51,229 nt of DNA. Origin: Alphaproteobacteria bacterium 65-37. GTDB taxonomy: Bacteria; Pseudomonadota; Alphaproteobacteria; Reyranellales; Reyranellaceae. The position numbers were made by a program, and so were the translations under genes. Positions within the stretch are counted from its first letter, which is position 1; the number at the start of each line of letters is the position of its first letter. The stretch spans positions 1 through 51,229 of the forward strand of contig MKRV01000029.1 in the NCBI GenBank assembly GCA_001897995.1, read 5' to 3'. The notes beneath the pieces are model-generated. The model did no database searches, was not told where the DNA came from, and saw only the letters and a list, made by a program, of their open reading frames with translations. Below are positions 17,074-24,686 of this stretch, in pieces.

Positions 17074-17118
17074 CATCGAGAACTGGCCCATCGAGAATTG
17101 GCCCGTCGAGAATTGGGA
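17074..17118 (+). repeat. Three 15-bp tandem repeats abutting promoter copy 3
   Basis: CATCGAGAACTGGCC, CATCGAGAATTGGCC and CGTCGAGAATTGGGA stand head to tail. The last unit forms the left edge of the phased element at 17115. The copy at 34684 is preceded by a single such unit (ATCGAGAATTGGGA), so here the edge of the element appears to have been triplicated. Confidence 0.75.
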
Positions 17119-17176
17119 CACCCGGAACAGCACCGGGATTCCTGGCCGATGTGCGGATCGGCGCGCATTTTAGGAT
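17115..17176 (+). promoter_or_regulatory. Phased GGGAC promoter, copy 3 (hdeD-like gene)
   Basis: GGGAC at 17115, GAACA at 17125, GGGAT at 17135 and GCCGATGTGC at 17145 are on an exact 10-bp phase. The -10 hexamer TAGGAT is at 17171-17176, 56 bp after the first base. The ATG at 17183 comes 6 nt after it, so the message is probably leaderless. Confidence 0.7.
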
Positions 17177-17182
17177 GTGCGC

Positions 17183-17749
17183 ATGACCGCCACCGACATG
17201 CAGGCCGACGCCAATTCCCGCGGGGGCTCGCTACAAGCGAGATCCGGGTGGGTGATCGCGCTGGGCGTCATCTATGTCGTCGCCGGCCTCGTCGCCCTTT
17301 CCAGCCTCGCCTTCGCGGCAACCGTAACCGTCTTCATGGTCGGCATCATGATGGTCGTCAGCGGTGTCGCCGAGGTGATCAGCGCCTTCCAGGTAAGACC
17401 CTGGAGCAAGGCCCTGCTCTGGGTCCTGATCGGCGGCCTGTACATCGCGGCAGGGATCCTCGCGTTCGAGAATCCCATGCTTACGGCAAAGTTCCTGACC
17501 CTCCTGCTCGGCCTGTCGCTCGCGGCGTCAGGAATCGCGAGGGTCGCCCTTGCAGCGACCATGAAGGCGAGCTCCTCCCGGTCCGCTGTGATAATATCCG
17601 CCCTGCTGACGATCATCATCGGCGTGATGATCCTCCTGCATTGGCCTGTCGCAACTCTCCTGGTCCTCGGTGTCTTTCTCGGCGTGGACCTCATCTCCGC
17701 TGGTATCGGCTGGATCACGGTCGGCATGGGCTTCAAGTCGCGACCGTAG
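17183..17749 (+). CDS. HdeD/DUF308-family membrane protein
   Basis: This 188-residue protein has six predicted membrane segments in three hairpins (for example WVIALGVIYVVAGLVAL, VFMVGIMMVVSGVAEVI, LLWVLIGGLYIAAGILAF). This is the DUF308 repeat fold of HdeD, an inner-membrane protein linked to acid resistance in E. coli. I chose ATG 17183 over GTG 17177 because it lies 6 nt after the TAGGAT box, at the expected transcription start. There is no ribosome site, which fits a leaderless message. A second HdeD-type gene is at 30137. Confidence 0.85.
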   Translation: MTATDMQADANSRGGSLQARSGWVIALGVIYVVAGLVALSSLAFAATVTVFMVGIMMVVSGVAEVISAFQVRPWSKALLWVLIGGLYIAAGILAFENPMLTAKFLTLLLGLSLAASGIARVALAATMKASSSRSAVIISALLTIIIGVMILLHWPVATLLVLGVFLGVDLISAGIGWITVGMGFKSRP

Positions 17750-17796
17750 CGACTTGCCCCACCGACCAGTCGTATCGTGAAACCTAGAGGTGGCAA

Positions 17797-18372
17797 ATGA
17801 GCGGCATTCAGAACTCTATCCCGAAGATCCTCACCGGGCTTGTCGTCCTGACGATGGCCTCGGCGGCCCTGGCGCAGACACAGCGCAGCAGCGTCGATGC
17901 CGCCGCCTCGAGTGGCGTGCCGGAGTTTCGCGATCCCAAGACCGGCCAGGTCTGGACGCCCGAGACGGTCAGCCAGGACGGCAGGCCCCTCACCGGCCCG
18001 GACGACAAGGCCTTCGATCCCAGCGCGCAGAACGTGCCGACCATGACCGCCGAGCAGCGGGTGCGCGGCAGGCCGGTCGGCTCAGTGCCGATCACGGCCG
18101 GGCCGACGGTGCCGATCGTCGCCATGGACAACGCCTCGCTCAGGGTCGTGCCGGGGCAGCGCTGGCAGGCCGTGCTGTACCTGGACAACAACAGCGGTAC
18201 CCCGGTCACGCCGGTGATCGACTGTCGCTTCACCAACGGCAGCAACGTCGTGATGAATACGCGCGCGCTCGTCCAGCAGACCGGCCCCGGCGTGCGTCAG
18301 GGCCTCGTCATCTACGGCCCGCGGCCGAACGTCTTCGTCGACCGCGTGTCGTGCAGCGTGGCATCGCCGTAA
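17797..18372 (+). CDS. Exported protein of unknown function
   Basis: This 191-residue protein has a clear Sec signal (ILTGLVVLTMASAALAQ) and a GAGGTGG ribosome site. The mature part contains FRDPKTGQVWTPETV, a Pro/Gly-rich middle, and a beta-rich second half with two Cys (DCRFTNGS and SCSVASP) that may form a disulfide. I do not recognise the family. It follows the HdeD-type gene by 47 bp and may be expressed with it. It converges on the hydrolase gene ending at 18424. Confidence 0.75.
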   Translation: MSGIQNSIPKILTGLVVLTMASAALAQTQRSSVDAAASSGVPEFRDPKTGQVWTPETVSQDGRPLTGPDDKAFDPSAQNVPTMTAEQRVRGRPVGSVPITAGPTVPIVAMDNASLRVVPGQRWQAVLYLDNNSGTPVTPVIDCRFTNGSNVVMNTRALVQQTGPGVRQGLVIYGPRPNVFVDRVSCSVASP

Positions 18373-18423
18373 GCCCTGGCTGCAGCCGTCCATGCCTCTC
18401 GATCTAATGTCATCGGGCGACTG

Positions 18424-19908
18424 TCATCGGGACGCGGGCCGTCGAGGCTCCGCGATCCCCTGCTCGATGCGTTCGAGAAGATAAGGGAAGAACGGATTGG
18501 ACGACATACGCAGCAGCGCATCGAGATCGAGGATCAGGACGCCGCGCTCGCCACGCGGCGCGATCGCGCCGAGATGGACGCCGAAGAATTCCTCCGTCTT
18601 GTCGGGCTGCATGCCGTAGAGCGAATCGCTCATGGGAAACGGCAGGGCGACATGTGACAGCGAGAAGATGCCGGGCGGAAAGGCCAGCGCGAGCGGATGC
18701 GTGGTCTCGGTCACGGCGCCGGCTTCGGTCACGCGTTCGACGACGTCGTAGCTGTCGGGCGCGGCATTGGTGATGATCACCGTCCGGAACCGTCGTGGCG
18801 GATCGGACAGAATACGCGTGAGGACCGTCTCGGCGGCATTGCGCAGCAGCGGCCCCACGACGGCGGCGCGATTGAGGTCGAACAGGACGAGCTCGCTGCC
18901 GTTGGCCGGCAGATGGGCATAGAGCCCCGAAAGAATCGCCGGCGTGCTCACCGTGAAGTCGACGACCGACTGAAAGGTCAGGACAGGCGGCAGGCGATCG
19001 AGCCGGCCCTCGCGGGCCGCGCGGGCAATGCGATCCTGCAGCGAGGCCGTCAACCGGTACGATTGGCGGGCGCCGTTGACGGGAAAGGAATTGTACTTGA
19101 AGGGATTGAACTCGGGCACAATGCCGAGCCAGGCGGCCTTGGCGAAGGCCGGCAGCAGGGCGGGCAAGGCGGCGATGCCGGCAAAGCGCGCGAAGCTCGT
19201 GATGCCGATCATGGGCGAGATCAGGACAAGACGGTCGGGTCGCGCCAGCCGGTCGTCCTCGAGGGCGTCGAGGGCATACTTCATCGCCAGCGCGCCACCG
19301 TTGGAGAAGCCCACGATGTGCAGCGGCGCCGAGGCTCCGGCGCGCCGACGGGCTTCGCGAACGGCGAGCCGTGTGGCGGCGTCCCAGTCCTCCCATTCGA
19401 CATCGGTCAAGGCGGCCGGGACAGTGCCGTGGGCCGGCATCCTGATCGCCACCGCCACGAAGCCCAGCTCGCGATAGCGGCGCGCGATGTGACGGAGGCT
19501 GTAGGGAGAATCGGTCAGGCCGTGCAGCAGAACGACCGCCCCGACCGGCGGCCCCTCGGGCTCGAGAATGTAGGAATGGTTGAAGTCGTGCTCGAACTTG
19601 CCGGGATAGATCGGGCTTTCCGCGTAGTAACGGTTGCCCAGGGCGTGGCCTTCATCCTCGACCTTGTCGACGACCTCGCGGCGGACGTCGCGAAAAATCG
19701 CGTCTTCGGCCCGGATGTAGGCGCTCCAATCGGCCTTGTCGATCTCGGCAGCATGCAGATCGTGCGGCACGTAGGTATGCCACGGCTCGAGCGGCGGCCC
19801 GCGCTGCGAATCCCACGCCCGCATGGCCAGCAACGCCATCGCGACGACGATCAGCAACACCAGCCCGCGCTTTGCGAGCCTGAACAGCCTGGCAGTCATT
19901 GTCCTCAT
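18424..19908 (-). CDS. Membrane-anchored alpha/beta hydrolase
   Basis: This 494-residue protein has an N-terminal membrane anchor (GLVLLIVVAMALLAMRAW) and a serine-hydrolase core. The oxyanion motif is VVLLHGLTDSPYSLRH and the nucleophile S202 lies in IVGFSNGGALA. The fold matches carboxylesterase/lysophospholipase-type hydrolases facing the periplasm. Asp and His of the triad lie in the C-terminal half and are not assigned with certainty. An alternative ATG at 19899 has a better-placed GAGGAC and would shorten the protein by three residues. Its substrate is unknown. Confidence 0.82.
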   Translation of the reverse strand: MRTMTARLFRLAKRGLVLLIVVAMALLAMRAWDSQRGPPLEPWHTYVPHDLHAAEIDKADWSAYIRAEDAIFRDVRREVVDKVEDEGHALGNRYYAESPIYPGKFEHDFNHSYILEPEGPPVGAVVLLHGLTDSPYSLRHIARRYRELGFVAVAIRMPAHGTVPAALTDVEWEDWDAATRLAVREARRRAGASAPLHIVGFSNGGALAMKYALDALEDDRLARPDRLVLISPMIGITSFARFAGIAALPALLPAFAKAAWLGIVPEFNPFKYNSFPVNGARQSYRLTASLQDRIARAAREGRLDRLPPVLTFQSVVDFTVSTPAILSGLYAHLPANGSELVLFDLNRAAVVGPLLRNAAETVLTRILSDPPRRFRTVIITNAAPDSYDVVERVTEAGAVTETTHPLALAFPPGIFSLSHVALPFPMSDSLYGMQPDKTEEFFGVHLGAIAPRGERGVLILDLDALLRMSSNPFFPYLLERIEQGIAEPRRPASR

Positions 19909-20011
19909 GTCGATGGGTCATCGTAGGCCATCGGACCCCGTGCCGGCAAACGACCTGCCGCATCCTGGCTCTCTGTGTTCGCGTCTGCGTTGGCAGGGAC
20001 GCCCCTATCGG

Positions 20012-20539
20012 TCAGGTCACAGGTTCGACCGCGCCGCTGAGATCCATGATCCCGAGTTCCACGATGACCTGGGGCTGATGCTTCTTGACCTCGGCGCGGA
20101 ACATCCGGAGCGCTTCGCTGTTCATCTGCGTTTCATAGGCCTTGTCGGTCTTGATCCGATCCCCGTAGGCCACGGCTGCCGCGCCGCAATCGCGATGGGT
20201 GATGCCCACGACACGCTTGACGTTGTGCAGCTTCACCGAAATGTCGAGATTGTCCCAGAAAGTCTTGTGCCAGTCCGAGAAGACGGGAGCGACGACGCCG
20301 ATCGGGCCGCCGGCAATGTTGAACTGGCTATACTGGTTCTGCCAGCCTCGGCCTGCCATGTACGCCCAGGTGTTGGTGGTGAAGCGCGGATCGATGCACT
20401 TCACCAGCATCGCTTCGTAGCCCTGGTCGATGGCAAGCGCAGGCCGGATCGCGCTGGCGGCTATCGCACCGACGCCAAGCCCAAGCAGACCTCGGCGGGA
20501 AAAGCCCTGCATGCAGGAACATTGGGCGTGATGGCGCAT
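20012..20539 (-). CDS. Tat-exported beta-carbonic-anhydrase-like protein
   Basis: ATG 20539 is chosen because AAGGA lies 8 nt upstream; the upstream in-frame ATG at 20557 has no ribosome site. The 175-residue protein has a Cys-rich leader (CSCMQGF), then SRRGLLGLGVGAIAASA, a Tat signal. The mature part keeps the beta-carbonic-anhydrase zinc pattern: CIDPR (Cys48-x-Asp50-x-Arg52) and HRDCGA (His115-x-x-Cys118). It is shorter than typical beta-carbonic anhydrases, so activity is uncertain; homologues are often annotated only as carbonic-anhydrase-like. It should be periplasmic. Promoter copy 4 at 20599-20660 points at it. Confidence 0.82.
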   Translation of the reverse strand: MRHHAQCSCMQGFSRRGLLGLGVGAIAASAIRPALAIDQGYEAMLVKCIDPRFTTNTWAYMAGRGWQNQYSQFNIAGGPIGVVAPVFSDWHKTFWDNLDISVKLHNVKRVVGITHRDCGAAAVAYGDRIKTDKAYETQMNSEALRMFRAEVKKHQPQVIVELGIMDLSGAVEPVT

Positions 20540-20598
20540 GGAGGTGTTCCTTTTCATCGTCTTGTGGAGCGTGAGGGCGTCGGCCGAGGGCCGATCCT

Positions 20599-20660
20599 GT
20601 ATTGCAGCCGAAGCTTTCCTGCACATCAGCTCGAGGTCCCAGAGCTGTCCCGGGCGTCCC
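20599..20660 (-). promoter_or_regulatory. Phased GGGAC promoter, copy 4 (carbonic-anhydrase-like gene)
   Basis: On the minus strand GGGAC starts at 20660, GGACA at 20650, GGGAC at 20640 and GCTGATGTGC at 20630, an exact 10-bp phase. A CAATAC hexamer occupies 20604-20599, 56 bp on from the first base. The predicted start of transcription is about 50 nt before ATG 20539. Confidence 0.7.
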
Positions 20661-20743
20661 AATCCGCCGGGCGCCGCGTCGATAATTCGTGAATGACACC
20701 ACAACCCAGTGTTAAATGCAGCGAACTCGCTGGAGGGAACGAG

Positions 20744-20971
20744 ATGCGTTGGCTTCACCTCACCGTCGTCGTCGTGTTCGCCGCGGCCATGCTCGTTTTC
20801 GTTTGGCAGAACTTCGAGTTCGTCGTGGTGTCGTTCCTCGGTTTCCACGTTCGGACGCCCTTGGCGGTAACGATCGGGCTCACCTATCTCCTGGGAATGG
20901 CGACAGGCGGAAGTCTCTGGGCGTTGCTGAGGCGGTCCATCGACGGATCAAAACGCACCGAGCTCAAGTGA
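20744..20971 (+). CDS. LapA-domain (DUF1049) membrane protein
   Basis: This 75-residue protein from ATG 20744 sits behind GGAGGG; the longer frame starting at 20693 is not needed. It has two membrane helices (LTVVVVFAAAMLVFVWQ and PLAVTIGLTYLLGMATGGSL) separated by NFEFVVVSFLGF, the LapA-type pattern of lipopolysaccharide-assembly protein A, followed by a short basic tail. It is 40 bp upstream of the AI-2E-family gene and probably shares its transcript. Confidence 0.8.
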   Translation: MRWLHLTVVVVFAAAMLVFVWQNFEFVVVSFLGFHVRTPLAVTIGLTYLLGMATGGSLWALLRRSIDGSKRTELK

Positions 20972-21011
20972 CACGCGACGGCGTCCAGGCAGCTGGCGAC
21001 GTAGGACGTCG

Positions 21012-22100
21012 ATGACGATCGAGAACACGCCCCCGCCTCCTTCGCCCGCGCCCGCGGGAACAGTGGCCGCGTGGCGCCATATCGCGACGTTGCCGTTCGT
21101 CGTGCTGGCGGTCGCTGTCGGCCTGGCGTTCCTCTGGTACAGCGCGCCGAGCCTGCTGCTGCTGTTTGCCGGCATCCTGTTCGCCGTACTGCTCGACGCG
21201 TGTACGCGCGGGCTCGGCCGCATTCTTCCCCTCGGGCGGCCATGGCGGTATGCGCTGGTCGTCCTCGCCATCGGATCCTGCGCGGCGCTGGTGCTCGCCT
21301 GGAGCATCGTGCGCCTGCCGGGACAGGTGCATGCACTGATCCAGGTCATGGATGCGCAGCTCACCGTGCTGGAACGGGAGCTGGCGAGCTTCGGCATCGA
21401 TCTGTTCGGTCCCAACGGCCGGGAGGATCTTTCGCAGTTCCTGGCCGATCCCGGCCGGTTGTTCGGCCATGTTCACCACGCCGTCACCGGCGTCTATGCG
21501 GTGATCATGAACACGATCGTGGTGGTGTGTCTTGGCCTGTTCTTCGCAGGCCAGCCAGCCGCCTATCGCGAGGGCGTCCTGCTCTTCGTCCCGATCACGC
21601 GCCGCCCGCGCGTGCGGACCGTGATGGACGAAATGGGCAAGGTGTTGCGCAACTGGCTGCTCGGCCAGCTGCTGCGCAGCACCGTCGTCACCGTCCTGCT
21701 CACGGTGTCGTTCTACCTGCTGGACATTCCCGGGGCCGCCCTGCTCGGCCTGCAGGCCGGTGCCGCCAACTTCATTCCCTATCTCGGCCCGCTGATCGCA
21801 GCCTTCCCCGTGGTGCTGGTCACCATGCCGCTCGGTCTGCCGCTACTTGCCTGGGTCCTGGTCATCTACGTCGCCATCCAGACCATCGAGGGCTTCGTGA
21901 TCGCGCCGTTGATCCAGAAGGGCTCGGTGAACCTCGCCCCGGCCTGGACGCTGTTCGCCATCGTGATCTTCGGGGCGATGTTCGGCGCCATGGGCATCGC
22001 GCTGGCGGCGCCGGTGCTGGCGGTAATCCGCATCGCGGCGCTTCGCTTCTACGTCGAGGATTGGCTGCACGACCGGGCGGGTGTTGCGGCGGACAAATAG
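21012..22100 (+). CDS. AI-2E family transporter (PerM-like)
   Basis: This 362-residue membrane protein has the family layout: an N-terminal pair of helices (VLAVAVGLAFLWYSAPSLLLL), a soluble segment at residues 95-160, then a helix bundle with LGLQAGAANFIPYLGPLIAAFP, the diagnostic loop, and QTIEGFVIAPLIQKGSVNLAP. AI-2E/PerM proteins export small molecules or act as ion antiporters. Substrate assignment is not possible here. It follows the LapA-like gene. The permease operon 89 bp downstream has its own promoter (copy 5). Confidence 0.9.
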   Translation: MTIENTPPPPSPAPAGTVAAWRHIATLPFVVLAVAVGLAFLWYSAPSLLLLFAGILFAVLLDACTRGLGRILPLGRPWRYALVVLAIGSCAALVLAWSIVRLPGQVHALIQVMDAQLTVLERELASFGIDLFGPNGREDLSQFLADPGRLFGHVHHAVTGVYAVIMNTIVVVCLGLFFAGQPAAYREGVLLFVPITRRPRVRTVMDEMGKVLRNWLLGQLLRSTVVTVLLTVSFYLLDIPGAALLGLQAGAANFIPYLGPLIAAFPVVLVTMPLGLPLLAWVLVIYVAIQTIEGFVIAPLIQKGSVNLAPAWTLFAIVIFGAMFGAMGIALAAPVLAVIRIAALRFYVEDWLHDRAGVAADK

Positions 22101-22120
22101 CCCGGCTGCCAGCGGCATTT

Positions 22121-22183
22121 GGGACACACGAAACAGTCCGGGGACGGGCCGTCAATCAAAGTGCCGCCGGCTGCCTCTAGGAT
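22121..22183 (+). promoter_or_regulatory. Phased GGGAC promoter, copy 5 (permease operon)
   Basis: GGGAC at 22121, AAACA at 22131 and GGGAC at 22141 are 10 bp apart, and GTCAATCAA fills the fourth position at 22151. TAGGAT at 22178-22183 begins 57 bp after the first base. The GTG start at 22190 comes 6 nt later, the same geometry as at 17183, so this operon also looks leaderless. Confidence 0.7.
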
Positions 22184-22189
22184 GCCGCC

Positions 22190-23620
22190 GTGAGTCCATC
22201 GGCCGACCAGAAGCTCTCGCTGCACGCCCTTGTCGCCCTGGTCGTGGGATCGATGGTCGGAGCGGGCATTTTCGCCCTCCCATCGGCCTTTGGGCGGGCC
22301 ACCGGCGGCTTCGGTGCGCTGATCGCCTGGACCGTTGCCGGTATCGGCATGCTGATGCTGGCGTTGGTGTTCCAGAGCCTGGCCCGGCGCAAGCCCGAGC
22401 TCGACGCCGGCATCTATGCCTATGCCAGGGCGGGTTTCGGCAACTATCCGGGCTTTGCCTCGGCCGCGGGCTATTGGTTCGGCGCCTGCCTGGCAGACAC
22501 CGCCTGCCTGGTCCTGATCAAGGCGACCTTGGGCCAGTTCTTTCCCATCTTCGGCGACGGCACCACGGTGGCCGCCATCGTCTCGGCGTCGATCCTGCTG
22601 TGGGCCGTCCATTTCATGGTGCTGCGCGGCATCAAGCAGGCGGCGACGATCAACACCATCGCAACATTCGCCAAGATCGTGCCGATCGGTCTTTTCATCG
22701 CCGTCGCCGTCGCGGCATTCAGGTCGGATGTCTTCGTGCTGAACTTCTGGGGCGGCGAGGCCCCGACCGTCGGCAACCTGGCGAACCAGGCGCGCAACTC
22801 GATGCTGGTGACGGTCTTCCTGTTCGTCGGCATCGAGGGCGCCAGCGTCTATTCCCGCTACGCCAAGCGACGGGAAGATGTCGGTATTGCGACGGTGCTG
22901 GGTTTCCTCGGCGTGCTCTGCCTGCTGGTCCTGGTGACGATGCTCTCCTTCGGCACGCTGGCGCGTTCGGACCTGGCGGCGCTGCCTTCTCCCTCCATGG
23001 CCGGCGTCTTGGAGGCCATCGTCGGCCCGTGGGGAAAGATCTTCATCAGCATCGGGCTCCTCATCTCCGTCCTCGGCAACTACCTGTCGTGGTCGCTGCT
23101 TGCCGCCGAGGTCGTGTTCTCGGCCGCGCAGAACGGCACCATGCCGTCCTTCCTGGCGCACGAGAATAAAAGCAAGGCGCCGGCCGCCTCCCTCTGGCTG
23201 ACCAATACCGTCATCCAGGCCTTCCTGATCTTCTCCTGGTTCGCAGAGCATGCGTTCACCACGGCGCTCAAGATGACGAGCGCCATGACCTTGCTTCCTT
23301 ACCTTTTTGTTGCGGCCTACGGATTGAAGCTCGCCTCGACCGGCGAGACCTACGAAGGCAGCGGCAGGGCACGCAAGATCGACTGGACATGTGCTGCCAT
23401 TGCCACCGTCTACACGACAGGCATGCTGTATGCCGGCGGTGTCAAGTTTCTCCTGCTGTCCGCCCTGCTGTACGCACCCGTCACCATCCTGTTCGTCATC
23501 GCCCGTCGCGAGCAGGGCAAGCCCGTGTTCACACGCGTCGAATGGCTCTTGTTCGGCGTGGTCATCGCCGTGGCGATCGGCGGGCTGTATGGCCTCGCCT
23601 CGGGTGACATTTCGATCTAG
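22190..23620 (+). CDS. APC-family amino acid permease (ArcD-like antiporter paralogue)
   Basis: This 476-residue protein has about 12 membrane helices and the APC opening GSMVGAGIFALPSAFGRATG. It is closely related to the ArcD-like protein at 31987-33444, with shared words including RKPELDAGIYAYARAGFG, GIEGASVYSRYAKRR and PYLFVAAYGLKL. Basic amino acid/polyamine antiporters belong here, so an arginine, ornithine or lysine antiport role is likely. The GTG start is supported by the upstream TAGGAT promoter. It leads an operon with two patatins and a GntP permease (22 bp, 1-base overlap and 15 bp junctions). Confidence 0.87.
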   Translation: MSPSADQKLSLHALVALVVGSMVGAGIFALPSAFGRATGGFGALIAWTVAGIGMLMLALVFQSLARRKPELDAGIYAYARAGFGNYPGFASAAGYWFGACLADTACLVLIKATLGQFFPIFGDGTTVAAIVSASILLWAVHFMVLRGIKQAATINTIATFAKIVPIGLFIAVAVAAFRSDVFVLNFWGGEAPTVGNLANQARNSMLVTVFLFVGIEGASVYSRYAKRREDVGIATVLGFLGVLCLLVLVTMLSFGTLARSDLAALPSPSMAGVLEAIVGPWGKIFISIGLLISVLGNYLSWSLLAAEVVFSAAQNGTMPSFLAHENKSKAPAASLWLTNTVIQAFLIFSWFAEHAFTTALKMTSAMTLLPYLFVAAYGLKLASTGETYEGSGRARKIDWTCAAIATVYTTGMLYAGGVKFLLLSALLYAPVTILFVIARREQGKPVFTRVEWLLFGVVIAVAIGGLYGLASGDISI

Positions 23621-23642
23621 GTTCGTTTCGAAAGGATGGCCG

Positions 23643-24686
23643 ATGTCCGTGCAGCCTGCTTCCGCTGATGCCAGGCGCCCTGCCCAGCTGGTCGATCTCG
23701 CCTTGCAAGGGGGTGGCGCCCACGGCGCGTTCACCTGGGGTGTGCTCGACCGGTTGCTCGAGGAGCCCTGGCTGGTCATCGAGGCCGTGTCCGGCACGTC
23801 GGCCGGGGCGATGAACGCCGCCGTGATGGCCGCCGCCCATGCAAGCGCCGGCAACGAGGCCGCCCGGGAAGCCCTGGAGGCGTTCTGGCGCCGCGTCTCG
23901 CGGGCTGCAACGTTCAGCCCCCTGCAGCGCAGCCCCATGGACGTGCTGCTCGGTCGCTGGTCGCTCGATCACTCGCCCGCCTACATCGCCTTCGACATGA
24001 TGGCACGCGTATTCTCGCCCTACGACCTCGCCTTCGGGGCGGGCAATCCCCTGACCGGTGTTCTTGCCGAGTCGATCGACTTCAAGTGCCTCGCTGCAGC
24101 ACCGATCAAGCTTTTCATCACGGCGACGAACGTGCGCACCGGGCGGCCGCGCGTGTTCCGCAACAGCGAACTCTCGCCCGATGTCCTGCTTGCGTCGGCC
24201 TGCCTGCCGGCGATGTTCCAGGCGGTCGAGATCGACGGCGAAGCCTATTGGGACGGCGGCTATTCGGGCAATCCGACCATGACACCGCTGGTCCAGGAAT
24301 GCGTCTCGGACGACACGATCCTGGTCGCCATCAATCCGGTGGAACGGCCGGGCATCCCGCGCTCGGCCCGCGACATCCTCAATCGGCTGAACGAGGTGTC
24401 GTTCAACGCCGTGCTGCTGAAGGAACTGCGCATGATGGCGCTGTTGCGGCAGGTGACGTCGCAGGACAGCGAAGTGGCGCACTGGTCGCGCATGCGCGTC
24501 CACATGATCACGAGCGACCTGATGGCCAAGCTTGGCTCATCGTCCAAGCTCAATGCCGAATGGGCTTTCCTTTGCCTGCTGCGCGACGAAGGCCGGCGCG
24601 CCGCTGAGGCCTTCCTTGCCGTTCACGGGGAGGATCTGGGCCAGCGTTCCACGCTCGATATCGACCGACTTCTGGAAGGCGTCTGA
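23643..24686 (+). CDS. Patatin-like phospholipase
   Basis: This 347-residue protein from ATG 23643 (AAAGGATGG upstream) carries the patatin elements: oxyanion loop LQGGGAHGAF (residues 22-30), nucleophile GTSAG (Ser 53) and the DGG dyad partner in YWDGGYSGNP (Asp 204). It has no signal peptide, so it should be cytoplasmic. Patatins hydrolyse acyl esters of lipids. It overlaps the next gene by one base (TGATG), so translation is coupled to the GntP permease. Confidence 0.9.
   Translation: MSVQPASADARRPAQLVDLALQGGGAHGAFTWGVLDRLLEEPWLVIEAVSGTSAGAMNAAVMAAAHASAGNEAAREALEAFWRRVSRAATFSPLQRSPMDVLLGRWSLDHSPAYIAFDMMARVFSPYDLAFGAGNPLTGVLAESIDFKCLAAAPIKLFITATNVRTGRPRVFRNSELSPDVLLASACLPAMFQAVEIDGEAYWDGGYSGNPTMTPLVQECVSDDTILVAINPVERPGIPRSARDILNRLNEVSFNAVLLKELRMMALLRQVTSQDSEVAHWSRMRVHMITSDLMAKLGSSSKLNAEWAFLCLLRDEGRRAAEAFLAVHGEDLGQRSTLDIDRLLEGV

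Noticed and set aside
22049..23938. A 629-codon open frame on the minus strand
   Set aside because: It is antisense to the permease gene with low-complexity charged repeats and no recognisable domain.
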